A stretch of 64,000 bases of DNA from Stenotrophomonas maltophilia (GTDB lineage Bacteria > Pseudomonadota > Gammaproteobacteria > Xanthomonadales > Xanthomonadaceae), in assembly GCA_900113425.1 (NCBI GenBank), contig FOZF01000001.1, forward strand, positions 908,358 to 972,357, read 5' to 3'. Made by a program: the position numbers and the translations under genes. The notes below the pieces were generated by a model. That model saw nothing but the letters and a program-made list of their open reading frames with translations, searched no databases and had not been told where the DNA came from. Each line of letters begins with the position of its first letter. Position 1 is the stretch's first letter. Below are positions 41,386-50,261 of this stretch, one piece after another.

Positions 41386-41730
41386 TTCATGAAACTCCAT
41401 TTATCGAGCACCTGCGCCTTCACGCCACACCCCGGAAACATGCCGAGTTATGATCAGCCCCATGGCGTCCCTCCAGACTGGAGTTCCGCGAACGAAATGC
41501 TATTTTCTCGTCCTCTTGGCTTCAGCTGGTGCTTTACTGAATCTACTGTCAGAGCCATGCCGAATCAGATGCCAGAATCCCTGGCAGGATCGTCCGCGAC
41601 GCATTCGGTCGAGTCGCGATCCGACGTCGCTCGATGCATCAGCCACCCGATCACGCACAGCCGCAGACGCCGCGCTAACCCGCCCAGCGCCGACAATGCA
41701 GGCCTGTCCACTGCTACGAGGAACCCGACG
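41386..41730. other. Lower-GC spacer upstream of dienelactone hydrolase
   Basis: About 345 bases without a convincing gene. Short in-frame ATGs exist, but no family match, ribosome site or GC pattern supports them. It must hold the promoter for the hydrolase at its right end, where GAGGAA precedes ATG 41731. Confidence 0.5.
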
Positions 41731-42402
41731 ATGTCCGAATGGATCACCCTGGATACGCATCATGGCCCGGTCCGGGCCTGGCAGGCCCTGCCGGCGGGCA
41801 CTCCGCGTGGCGGCCTGGTGGTCGTGCAGGAGATCTTCGGCGCCAATCCGCACATCCGTGGCGTGGCCGAGCGCTTCGCCGCCGAAGGCTATGCCGTGCT
41901 GGCGCCGTCGTTCTTCGACCTGGTCGATGGCCCGGACGCCGACCCCGACGCCCTGCCCTATGACCCTGAAGGGGTGAAACAGGGCCTGGAACGGGTAAGT
42001 GCGCTGGGCATTGAGCGGGCACTGGAAGTGGTGCGTGCCGCAGCAACCCGGCTCGCCCCCTTCGGCAAGGTGGGCACGGTCGGCTACTGCTGGGGCGGAA
42101 CGGTGGCGATGCTGTCCGCGCTGCGCCTCGGCCTGCCCTCGGTGAGCTATTACGGCGCACGCAACGTGCAGTATCTGGACGAGACACCCAAGGCGCCGGT
42201 GATCTTCCACTTCGGCGCGCAGGACCGCAGCATCCCGCCGGAGGCCGTGCAGGCGCATCGCCAGAAGCTGCCGCAGATGGCGACCTACGTCTACCCGGCC
42301 GACCATGCCTTCAACCGCGAGGTCGGACATGCGTATGATCCAGACAGCGCCACCCTGGCGCTGCAACGCACCCTGGACTTCTTCACGGAGCATCTTGGAT
42401 GA
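41731..42402 (+). CDS. Dienelactone hydrolase family protein
   Basis: Alpha/beta hydrolase of 223 residues with the DLH triad: nucleophile Cys120 (GYCWGG), Asp165 (AQDRSIP) and His192 (DHAFNR). The true substrate is unknown; classical DLH acts on dienelactone, but many paralogues do not. The start ATG 41731 has GAGGAA upstream and excludes the longer open frame. It overlaps the HIT gene by 4 bases. Confidence 0.93.
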   Translation: MSEWITLDTHHGPVRAWQALPAGTPRGGLVVVQEIFGANPHIRGVAERFAAEGYAVLAPSFFDLVDGPDADPDALPYDPEGVKQGLERVSALGIERALEVVRAAATRLAPFGKVGTVGYCWGGTVAMLSALRLGLPSVSYYGARNVQYLDETPKAPVIFHFGAQDRSIPPEAVQAHRQKLPQMATYVYPADHAFNREVGHAYDPDSATLALQRTLDFFTEHLG

Positions 42403-42821
42403 GCGATTTCGAACTTGATTCCCGCCTGGCCACCGACAGCGTTCTGGTGGCACAGGGCCCGCTGTCGCAAGTGCGGTTGATGAACGACGAACGGTTTCCC
42501 TGGCTGATCCTGGTGCCGCGTCTGGCCGGGGTAACGGAGTGGATCGAACTGGACGGCGACCAGCAGGACAAGCTGCGCACCGAACTCAACCGCGCCTGCA
42601 AGGCCCTGAAGGGCTCCGACGGGGTGGAGAAGATCAACATCGGCGCATTGGGCAACATCGTGCGCCAGCTGCATTTCCACGTGATCGGCCGCCACGACGG
42701 CGATCCGGCGTGGCCGGGACCGGTGTGGGGCAGCGGCCCTGCGCACCGCTACGAACCGGACGCCCTGCAGCAGCATGTCGCCTACTGGAAGGAACGGCTA
42801 GGATATCCGGCCCACTCCTGA
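42399..42821 (+). CDS. HIT domain protein
   Basis: A 140-residue histidine-triad-fold protein. The usual HxHxH motif is read as QLHFHVIGR, with Gln in place of the first His, preceded by NIGALGNIVR. The two His that matter most for the nucleotidyl intermediate remain. The substrate is unknown (HIT proteins hydrolyse AMP conjugates). It is coupled to the DLH gene. Confidence 0.9.
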   Translation: MSDFELDSRLATDSVLVAQGPLSQVRLMNDERFPWLILVPRLAGVTEWIELDGDQQDKLRTELNRACKALKGSDGVEKINIGALGNIVRQLHFHVIGRHDGDPAWPGPVWGSGPAHRYEPDALQQHVAYWKERLGYPAHS

Positions 42822-42836
42822 GCCTGTGCCGACACG

Positions 42837-43004
42837 ATGCGATTCAACCTCGTCGCCGCCATCCTGCTGATCCTGATCGGCCTGTTCATGCTTGCCAGCA
42901 ACCTGGGCTGGACGCATCTGAACCTGTCCAAGCTGCTGCTGACCTGGTGGCCGGTGGCCCTGGTCGGCGTCGGCATCGCCATGCTGTTCGGCCGCGGCAA
43001 ATAA
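42837..43004 (+). CDS. Small two-helix membrane protein, LiaI/LiaF-like segment
   Basis: A 55-codon gene that starts at ATG 42837 and encodes two hydrophobic helices, NLVAAILLILIGLFMLASNL and LLLTWWPVALVGVGIAMLF, joined by a short polar loop. The pattern resembles the transmembrane part of LiaI/LiaF-type proteins. It begins 15 bases after the HIT gene, and a terminator hairpin follows its stop directly, which supports it as a real gene. Confidence 0.75.
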   Translation: MRFNLVAAILLILIGLFMLASNLGWTHLNLSKLLLTWWPVALVGVGIAMLFGRGK

Positions 43005-43005
43005 G

Positions 43006-43031
43006 CGAAGGCGGCGCAAGCGCCGCCTTCG
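43006..43031. terminator. Terminator after the small membrane gene
   Basis: CGAAGGCGGCG and CGCCGCCTTCG pair around CAAG between convergent genes. It follows the stop of the 55-codon gene by one base and may serve dcd from the other side. Confidence 0.8.
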
Positions 43032-43040
43032 ATCATGCGA

Positions 43041-43063
43041 CGCCGGGCATGGCCCGGCGCTAC
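43041..43063. repeat. REP/SMAG-like palindrome before dcd
   Basis: CGCCGGGCATGGCCCGGCGCTAC is on the minus strand GTAGCGCCGGGCCATGCCCGGCG, a GTAG-ended perfect palindrome. It lies just past the dcd stop codon. Confidence 0.8.
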
Positions 43064-43070
43064 TGGTCCG

Positions 43071-43643
43071 TCAGGTGCGCGGCAGGGTGACGCCGGTCTG
43101 GCCCTGGTACTTGCCGCCACGGTCCTTGTAGGACGTTTCGCAGACATCATCGGCCGCCGCCTGGAAGAACAGCATCTGGGCCACGCCTTCGTTGGCGTAG
43201 ATGCGCGCCGGCAGCGGCGTGGTGTTGCTGAACTCCAGGGTCACATGGCCTTCCCACTCCGGCTCGAGCGGAGTGACGTTGACGATGATGCCGCAACGCG
43301 CGTAGGTGCTCTTGCCCAGGCACACCACGAGGGTGTCGCGCGGAATGCGGAAATACTCCACGGTACGTGCCAGTGCGAAGCTGTTGGGCGGGATGATGCA
43401 TTCGTCGGCGGTGATGTCGACGAAGCTGCCCGAATCGAAGTGCTTCGGGTCCACGATGGTCGAGTTGATGTTGGTGAACACCTTGAACTCGCGCGAGCAA
43501 CGCACGTCGTAACCGTAGCTGGAGGTACCGTAGCTGACGATGCGCTGGCCGTTGAGCTGCTTCACCTGCCCGGCCTCGAACGGCTCGATCATGCCGTGCT
43601 GTTCGGACATGCGGCGGATCCAACGGTCACTCTTGATGCTCAT
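43071..43643 (-). CDS. dcd: dCTP deaminase
   Basis: Turns dCTP to dUTP for thymidine synthesis, 190 residues. It has the family stretches GKSTYARCG and VTLEFSN (catalytic Glu), plus the N-terminal SYGYDVRCS. The C-terminal tail [17 protein letters not shown] is the lid. The start is [12 protein letters not shown] at 43643. Confidence 0.96.
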   Translation of the reverse strand: MSIKSDRWIRRMSEQHGMIEPFEAGQVKQLNGQRIVSYGTSSYGYDVRCSREFKVFTNINSTIVDPKHFDSGSFVDITADECIIPPNSFALARTVEYFRIPRDTLVVCLGKSTYARCGIIVNVTPLEPEWEGHVTLEFSNTTPLPARIYANEGVAQMLFFQAAADDVCETSYKDRGGKYQGQTGVTLPRT

Positions 43644-43717
43644 GCTCTGTCCTGGGTGCGAGGGGGCGCGAGGATTCTAGCAGGGGGCCGGGCGCCACCG
43701 CCCTCCCCGGCCGGTCC

Positions 43718-44572
43718 CTACAGCAGCGACGACAGGATCGGGATCGAGGCACGCGGGCGCTTGCCCACTTCCTCGATGAGCCGCTGCGCGGCATGGCGAT
43801 AGGCCTGGGCCGGCAGGGAATCCGGCTGCGCGGCGGTGATCGGCGTGCCTGCGTCACCCTGCTCACGGATGCCGATCTGCAACGGCAGCGATCCCAGCAG
43901 CGGCACGCCGTACTGCGCCGCCATGCGCTCTCCGCCCCCCTCGCCGAACAGGTGCTCGACGTGGCCGCACTGGCTGCAGGTATGTACCGCCATGTTCTCG
44001 ACGATGCCCAGCACCGGCACTTCGACCTTCTCGAACATCTTCAGCGCCTTCTTCGCATCCAGCGTGGCGATGTCCTGCGGCGTGGTGACGATCACCGCAC
44101 CGGCCAGCGGAATCTTCTGGGTCAGCGTCAGCTGGATGTCGCCGGTGCCGGGCGGCAGGTCGATCAACAGGAAGTCGAGGTCGTCCCACAGGGTGTCGTT
44201 GAACAGCTGGGTCATTGCCGAGGTCGCCATCGGTCCGCGCCAGATCATCGGCGTGTCCTCCTCGATCAGGTAACCGATCGACATGGTGTCCACGCCGAAG
44301 GCACGCAGCGGCTCGATGCTCTTGTTGTCCGGGCTTTCCGGACGGCCGGACAGGCCCAGCATGGCGGGAACGCTGGGGCCATAGATGTCCGCATCGAGCA
44401 CACCCACCCGCGCGCCCAGCTGCTGCAGCGCCACCGCCAGATTGACCGCCGTGGTGGACTTGCCCACACCGCCCTTGCCCGAGCCGACCGCGATCACGTT
44501 GCGGATGCGCGCGTGCGGTGCCAGCCCCTTCTGCACCTGGCTTGCATGGGGACGACGGGTCGGACTGTTCAC
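43718..44572 (-). CDS. apbC: Iron-sulfur cluster carrier protein ApbC/Mrp
   Basis: P-loop ATPase that carries and transfers 4Fe-4S clusters, 284 residues. The deviant Walker A GSGKGGVGKS is at 30-39, and the cluster-bridging Cys pair is TCSQCGH near residue 200. An N-terminal DUF59 domain, present in some Mrp proteins, is absent. Confidence 0.94.
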   Translation of the reverse strand: MNSPTRRPHASQVQKGLAPHARIRNVIAVGSGKGGVGKSTTAVNLAVALQQLGARVGVLDADIYGPSVPAMLGLSGRPESPDNKSIEPLRAFGVDTMSIGYLIEEDTPMIWRGPMATSAMTQLFNDTLWDDLDFLLIDLPPGTGDIQLTLTQKIPLAGAVIVTTPQDIATLDAKKALKMFEKVEVPVLGIVENMAVHTCSQCGHVEHLFGEGGGERMAAQYGVPLLGSLPLQIGIREQGDAGTPITAAQPDSLPAQAYRHAAQRLIEEVGKRPRASIPILSSLL

Positions 44573-45009
44573 TGCGGGCTCCGGCGGAAATCAGGAAGGA
44601 GAACCCGACATCATACCGCCGGAGCCTCGAGGACCGGCGCGCAGGATCGCCGTGGCCAAAGATGTGGGCGCCGCAGAGAATTTTTGCCCCCTGTTCACCC
44701 CGCCCACCCCGTTAAGGATGCAGATACGATTGTCACATGGACATAAAATCCAGTTGAATCAATACACTGCGCGAATTTCGACACGCCTTGATACGTTCTG
44801 ACAGGAAATCGACCACAGAAAGATGACTGCGTTGTGAACGTTTGACACGCTTGGTTAATGCCGTGTTAATCTCGGGTCACTGGCTTGTGAAGCCGGTACC
44901 AAAACCGGGCGGCGGCGCGCTGCCGATACCGGGCTAGGGGCACACGGAGACGCCCGCAAGGTCATGTCCCCGGTGTACGACGCAATCATTCGATTCAAGG
45001 GGATTTCAG
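44573..45009 (+). promoter_or_regulatory. Upstream region and leader of the TonB-dependent receptor gene
   Basis: This 437-base gap carries the start signals for the receptor. A good sigma70-type pair is TTGACA at 44842-44847 and TTAATC at 44866-44871 with an 18-base spacer; transcription from about 44878 gives a leader of about 130 bases. The leader can fold: CCGGTA ... TACCGG around a GC-rich core (about 44893-44935). The ribosome site AAGGGGA (44997-45003) is 6 bases before the ATG. Confidence 0.65.
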
Positions 45010-47961
45010 ATGATCAATCGCAAGTCGCTTGGCAGGAACCCGCTGAGCTTCGCCCTCGCCTCTGCTGTGCTGCTCGCCGCAGCCGCCCCGGCGATTGCCC
45101 AGGATGCGTCGGGCTCGACGCAGACGGCACAGGACACGCCGCAGGAAGCACCGAAGTCCAAGGCGACCAATCTGGACACAGTGACCGTCACCGGTTCGCG
45201 CATCAGCCGCGACGTGTTCAACTCGGTTTCGCCGGTGCAGGTCGTGACCCGCGAGGAGACCACCCTGGCGGGCTTCAACTCGACGGCCGCCGCGCTGCAG
45301 AGCAACAGCGTCACTGCCGGCAGCGCACAGATCAACAACTCCTTCGGCGGATACGTCACCAATGGCGGCCCGGGTGCGAACACCCTGTCGCTGCGTGGCC
45401 TGGGCGCCACCCGCACCCTGATCCTGCTCAACGGCCGCCGCGTTGCACCGGCAGGCTCGCGCGGCTCGGTCGGCTCGGCCGACCTGAACGTGCTGCCCAG
45501 CGCGATGGTCGACCGCGTGGAAATCCTGAAGGACGGTGCTTCGTCCATCTACGGTTCCGACGCCGTGGCCGGCGTCGTCAACATCATCACCCGCAAGAAC
45601 GTGGACGGTGTTGAAGCCGAGTTCCAGCACAACGCCACCGAGAGCGGCGGCGGCGACGAAACCCGGTACTCGATCGTCTTCGGCAGCACCGGTGAGCGCT
45701 CGCACTTCTCCGGCTCGTACGAGCACTACCGCCGCAATGAAATGACCGTGGGCGATCGGAGCTGGGCCAGCTGCCCGACCGACAACCTGCGCGACATGGA
45801 TGTGGGCAACTACTTCGGCAGCGGCGACTACATCGATCCGACCACCGGCAAGTCGAAGTGCTTCACGCTCGATTCCGGCGGTGTGACAATCAACACCCTG
45901 GGCACCGCCACCTTTGGCGGGTTCAACCGCTGGCGTCCGAATCCGGCCGTCACCACCGGCCGCCTGCCGGGCTATGAGTCCGTCGGCTACTACGACCGCG
46001 ACACCTACGATCCGGGCCTGCTGAAGGAATCGCTGGTATCCCCGGCCGAAACCCACACCCTGTTCTTCCAGGGTGGCGTGGATCTGGGCGTGATGGGCGA
46101 TGCTGAGTTCTACTACGAGTTCCTGGGCAACAAGCGCGACTCCACCCAGACCGGCTACCGCCAGCTGTCGTATGACTACTCGGTCGGCAATCCGCTGCTC
46201 GGCAACCTGTCCAACCTGCCGGCCTTCGCCCTGCCGACGGAAACGTCCAATGGCAAGAACGTATCGGCCCGCACCTTCATCGGCTTCGGCAACGACCGCA
46301 GCAAGCAGTCGGTGGACTTCTTCCGTGCCACCGCCGGCGTACGCGGCAGGCTCGGTTCGGAGTGGAACTATGACTTCATGGTCAGCCACGCCGACTCGGA
46401 TGCCGATTACACCTTCAACTCGTTCCTGACCGACCGCCTGGCACAGAGCCTGGATGTTGTGTCCGACGGCGCAGGCGGCTTCAACTGCGTAAACCCGGCC
46501 AATGGCTGCGTTGCCGCACCGATGCTCAATGCACAGACCCTGGCCGGCAACCTGCCGTACGAGTGGAAGAACTTCGTCTATACCCCGGTCACCGGCAACA
46601 CCAGCTACCAGGAATCGACGGCGAACCTGAACGTCAATGGTCCGCTGTTCGATCTGCCGGGCGGTACTGCCGCCGGCGCCTTCGGTGTCGAGTACCGCAA
46701 GGCCAAGATCGACGATACCCCGAGCATCCACTCGATCAACCGCAACCTGTACAACCTGACCAGCTCCGACCCGACCCGCGGCAGCGACTCGGTGTGGGAA
46801 GCCTACGGCGAAATCGAACTGCCGCTGCTGTCCGGCGTCACCGCTGCCGAAGAGCTGACCTTCAACGCCTCGGCCCGCTACACCGACTACCAGTCCTACG
46901 GATCGGACACCACCTGGAAGCTGGGTGGCCTGTGGACGCCGGTCAAGTGGCTGTCGCTGCGTGCGTCCTACGGCACCTCGTATCGTGCTCCGGCGCTGTT
47001 CGAACAGTTCCTGGGTGCCACCAGCGGCTTCCTGAACGCCTCCAGCGATCCCTGCAACAACTACGGCTCGCGCAATCCGACCAGCCCGCGCTACATCAAC
47101 TGCGCCTCCGAGGGCCTGCCCACCAGCTTCACCGCGACCAACTCGGTGCGCGTTGACTCCATCGGTGGTGGCCTGGTCGGTGCCAACCTGAAGGCTGAGA
47201 CCTCCGACGCGTTCACCGTCGGCCTGGTGTTCCAGCCGGAGTTCGGCAGCGGCTTCGGTGATCTGTCCTTCGCCGTCGACTACTACGACATCGAAGTGGA
47301 GAACGGCGTTGCCCAGATGGGTGCCTCCTACATCCTGAGCACCTGCTACAACGGCACCACCGGCGACTTCGCCGCCAACAACGGTCTGTGCCGTCTGATC
47401 AGCCGTTCGCCCAACAACACCCTGACTGTCCAGAACGGCTATGCCAACCTGGCCACCGACAAGGTGCGCGGCCTGGACTTCACGACCCGCTACGTGCGCG
47501 ACATCGGTCCGGGTGAGTTCCGCGCCAACGTGCAGGTCTCGCGGTTCCTGGAGCAGTCCGGCAAGGTGTTCGAGGACGATCCGCTGGTTGACTCCAACGG
47601 CCTGATCAACAACCCGAAGTTCACCGGCCAGCTCGACCTGACCTATCGCGTCAAGGAATGGCGCGTGCGCTACGGCCTGAACTGGGTGGACAACATGTCC
47701 AGCTACGCGTACTACGAGGAAGATCCCGCAACCTCGGCGTACAAGCTGGCCGTGCCGAACTACATCACCCAGGACTTCTCGGTGCAGTACACCGCCGACA
47801 AGTGGCAGGCCACTGCCGGCGTGCGCAACTTCGCCGACAAGGAACCGCCGACCATCAGCCCGGGTGCCGGCATCTACAACACCATCGGCAACGCCCCGCT
47901 GTACAGTGGCTACGACTACTTCGGCCGTACGTTCTTCGTGAACCTCAGCAAGAAGTTCTGA
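45010..47961 (+). CDS. TonB-dependent outer-membrane receptor
   Basis: Outer-membrane receptor of 983 residues that uses TonB to import a ligand. It has a signal peptide (FALASAVLLAAAAPAIA), a TonB-box-like segment (LDTVTVTGSR around residue 58), a plug domain with LSLRGLGATRTLILLNGRR and VEILKDGASSIYGSDAVAGV, and a 22-strand barrel. The last strand ends ... FGRTFFVNLSKKF with aromatic Phe at the C-terminus. The ligand is not known; it belongs to the large TBDT set of xanthomonads. The next three genes encode exported peptidases, hinting at peptide transport. Confidence 0.95.
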   Translation: MINRKSLGRNPLSFALASAVLLAAAAPAIAQDASGSTQTAQDTPQEAPKSKATNLDTVTVTGSRISRDVFNSVSPVQVVTREETTLAGFNSTAAALQSNSVTAGSAQINNSFGGYVTNGGPGANTLSLRGLGATRTLILLNGRRVAPAGSRGSVGSADLNVLPSAMVDRVEILKDGASSIYGSDAVAGVVNIITRKNVDGVEAEFQHNATESGGGDETRYSIVFGSTGERSHFSGSYEHYRRNEMTVGDRSWASCPTDNLRDMDVGNYFGSGDYIDPTTGKSKCFTLDSGGVTINTLGTATFGGFNRWRPNPAVTTGRLPGYESVGYYDRDTYDPGLLKESLVSPAETHTLFFQGGVDLGVMGDAEFYYEFLGNKRDSTQTGYRQLSYDYSVGNPLLGNLSNLPAFALPTETSNGKNVSARTFIGFGNDRSKQSVDFFRATAGVRGRLGSEWNYDFMVSHADSDADYTFNSFLTDRLAQSLDVVSDGAGGFNCVNPANGCVAAPMLNAQTLAGNLPYEWKNFVYTPVTGNTSYQESTANLNVNGPLFDLPGGTAAGAFGVEYRKAKIDDTPSIHSINRNLYNLTSSDPTRGSDSVWEAYGEIELPLLSGVTAAEELTFNASARYTDYQSYGSDTTWKLGGLWTPVKWLSLRASYGTSYRAPALFEQFLGATSGFLNASSDPCNNYGSRNPTSPRYINCASEGLPTSFTATNSVRVDSIGGGLVGANLKAETSDAFTVGLVFQPEFGSGFGDLSFAVDYYDIEVENGVAQMGASYILSTCYNGTTGDFAANNGLCRLISRSPNNTLTVQNGYANLATDKVRGLDFTTRYVRDIGPGEFRANVQVSRFLEQSGKVFEDDPLVDSNGLINNPKFTGQLDLTYRVKEWRVRYGLNWVDNMSSYAYYEEDPATSAYKLAVPNYITQDFSVQYTADKWQATAGVRNFADKEPPTISPGAGIYNTIGNAPLYSGYDYFGRTFFVNLSKKF

Positions 47962-47974
47962 GCCATGCGTCAAC

Positions 47975-48006
47975 AGCCGCCGTCCGCAAGGGCGGCGGCT
48001 GCTTTT
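47975..48006 (+). terminator. Intrinsic terminator after the TonB receptor
   Basis: AGCCGCCGTCC and GGGCGGCGGCT form an 11-base stem (one G-U) with a GCAA tetraloop, followed by GCTTTT. It lies between the receptor and the peptidase gene, so they are likely separate transcripts with some read-through. Confidence 0.85.
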
Positions 48007-48058
48007 GGGGCGGGTGCAATGCCCGCCTTCCCATTGCACGGACACAGTGAGACGTCGC

Positions 48059-50092
48059 ATGAAGCACTACCTGCTGCTGGCCGCGCTGGCCGTCGCCGCG
48101 CCGCTGCACCTCAACGCCAAACCCGCGGTCCCTACGATCGAACAACTGGCCGCGTTCCCGGACATTTCAAGCCTTTCCGTGTCGCCTGACGGCACGCAGA
48201 TCGCTGGGCTGCAGGCCCGCGGCGAAGAGCGCGTGATCCTGGTCTGGAAGACCGATGATCTCAGCGCAGCACCGAGCACGATCGGTGCGGGCCGCATGAA
48301 GTTCCAGAGCGTGGGCTTCATCAAGAACGGGCTGCTGGCAGTCACGCTGTGGCAGCCCTTCGACCTGCGCACCGACCGGGTCAACAAGACCTTCATCAGC
48401 AAGTTCTTCATCACCGATACCGAAGGCAAGCAGTGGAAGGAACCGATCAGCGTTCCGCGCGCCACCAGCCGCAACGAAGAACTGGAACAGGCGCTGTCCA
48501 ATGCCACGGTACTGGACACGCTGCCCAACGACCCCGACCACATCCTGGTGGTCAACGGCTCGGGCAGCAATTCCGGTGACGTCTACAAGGTCAACCTGCG
48601 CAGCTTCACGTCCCAGCGCATCCAGAAGACCGAAGAACGTGTCGCCGGCTACCTCACCGATCTGAACAGCGAACTGCGCGCACGCCTGCGCCAGGACGTG
48701 GACGGTACCGGCGCTTACGTCGCCACCGAGTTCCGCAACCCGGCCACCAACGCGTGGGAAGAGCATTTCCGCTCGCACGTGAAGGATCGCGATATCACCC
48801 AGGTCGTCGGTTTCGCCGATGACCCGAACATCGCCTTCATCCAGAGCAACGTCGGCCGTGACAAGACCATCATCTATGAGTACGACATTACGGCCCGCAA
48901 ACAGAGGGAAGTGCTGTTCGAGCACAAATTCTTCAATGCGGGCACCGTTCATGTGAACCGCTACAAGGACGTCGAGGGGGTGCCGTTCGGCGCACTGCTC
49001 GGCGTGACCTACAGTGGTCCGCGCGAGAACGAGGTTGAATGGACCCATCCGGTGTTCAAGGGCCTCAACCAGGGCGTCCGACAGGCCCTGGGCATCCAGT
49101 CCAGCGACGTCACCCTGGTCGATCCCGCAACGGGCCAGCGCGCGACCACCCAGGCCGACACCGGCCGCGCGGTGCGCGTCGTCGACTACAGCAAGGACCT
49201 GAAGACCTTCGTGCTGGCCGTCTCCGGGCCGGCCAACCCGCCGGAATACCACCTGTTGCGCAACGGCAAGCTGACCCTGCTGGCCAAGTCCTATCCGAAG
49301 ATCGATCCGGCTGCGCTGGGCGATACCAGGCTGGTCTATTACAAGGCCCGCGATGGTCTGGATATTCCGGCGTTCCTGACCACACCGAACACCGAACTGT
49401 GCGGTGCCGGCCCGTGGAAGGCGGTGGTGCATCCGCACGGTGGCCCGTGGGCGCGCGATGGCATGGACTTCGACGGTTCGATGTGGGTACCTCTGATGGC
49501 CTCACGCTGCATGGCGGTCCTGCGCCCGCAGTTCCGCGGTTCGGCCGACTGGAGCCGCAAGCTGTGGATGGCCGGTGACGCCGAGTGGGGCCAGAAGATG
49601 CAGGACGACAAGGACGACGGCGCCAAGTGGATGATCGAGCAGAAGATCGCCCAGCCTGGCCACATCGCCATGTTCGGCTTCTCCTACGGTGGCTATTCCG
49701 CGTTCGCTGCCTCGGTGCGCCCCAATGGGCTGTACAAATGTGCGATCGCCGGTGCTGGCGTCTCGGACATCAAGAAGATCTGGGCACGCTTCTATACCAA
49801 CCCGTTCTTCCGCCAGGCGCAGTCCAAGACCGTCGACGGCCTGAATCCGCTGGACAAGGCTGGCGAGATGAAGATCCCGCTGATGGTCTACCACGGTGAC
49901 CGCGACCGTACGGTGCCGATCGAGCAGTCGGAGTGGTTCGTGAACAAGGCCAAGAATTCAGGACAGCCGATCGAATTCCACGCCATCGCCGACTACGCGC
50001 ATGGCCCCGCCTGGACCCGCGCGATCATGGGCGACCAGCTCAGGTTGATCGACGACTACCTGACCAAAGGCTGCGGCGGCGGCGGCCTGTAA
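48059..50092 (+). CDS. Exported S9-family serine peptidase
   Basis: Prolyl-oligopeptidase-type enzyme of 677 residues with an N-terminal signal peptide (HYLLLAALAVAAPLHLNA). A propeller domain (SLSVSPDGTQIAGLQA and repeats) precedes the alpha/beta-hydrolase domain. The nucleophile is Ser542 in GFSYGGYSAF; the acid is in HGDRDRTVP and the His in DYAHGPAW. S9 enzymes usually cut short peptides. The start is ATG 48059; the earlier in-frame start is not in a signal context. Confidence 0.93.
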   Translation: MKHYLLLAALAVAAPLHLNAKPAVPTIEQLAAFPDISSLSVSPDGTQIAGLQARGEERVILVWKTDDLSAAPSTIGAGRMKFQSVGFIKNGLLAVTLWQPFDLRTDRVNKTFISKFFITDTEGKQWKEPISVPRATSRNEELEQALSNATVLDTLPNDPDHILVVNGSGSNSGDVYKVNLRSFTSQRIQKTEERVAGYLTDLNSELRARLRQDVDGTGAYVATEFRNPATNAWEEHFRSHVKDRDITQVVGFADDPNIAFIQSNVGRDKTIIYEYDITARKQREVLFEHKFFNAGTVHVNRYKDVEGVPFGALLGVTYSGPRENEVEWTHPVFKGLNQGVRQALGIQSSDVTLVDPATGQRATTQADTGRAVRVVDYSKDLKTFVLAVSGPANPPEYHLLRNGKLTLLAKSYPKIDPAALGDTRLVYYKARDGLDIPAFLTTPNTELCGAGPWKAVVHPHGGPWARDGMDFDGSMWVPLMASRCMAVLRPQFRGSADWSRKLWMAGDAEWGQKMQDDKDDGAKWMIEQKIAQPGHIAMFGFSYGGYSAFAASVRPNGLYKCAIAGAGVSDIKKIWARFYTNPFFRQAQSKTVDGLNPLDKAGEMKIPLMVYHGDRDRTVPIEQSEWFVNKAKNSGQPIEFHAIADYAHGPAWTRAIMGDQLRLIDDYLTKGCGGGGL

Positions 50093-50107
50093 GCCTCATC
50101 GCTGCCA

Positions 50108-50135
50108 GGCAAGGGCGCCCACGGGCGCCCTTGCC
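50108..50135 (+). terminator. Hairpin after the S9 peptidase gene
   Basis: A 13-base stem (GGCAAGGGCGCCC / GGGCGCCCTTGCC) with a very small loop lies 16 bases past the stop. Its U-run is short (TTCT after two bases). Confidence 0.65.
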
Positions 50136-50261
50136 CGTTCTGGCCCTTGCACCCGCCCATGACCTTCGACACCCTTGCGGGGTAGGCTGGCGGCGTATCG
50201 TTCGGCCCACGGCCGTCCCCGCGGCTCTTCCCTGACTCACTCGGCCTGGAGGCCAAACATA

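Noticed and set aside
44995..48060. A 1021-codon open frame on the minus strand opposite the TonB receptor
   Set aside because: It is antisense to a gene with a full TBDT domain set, promoter and ribosome site. Its translation is low in hydrophobic structure and His/Gln/Val-rich, typical of GC-rich shadow frames.
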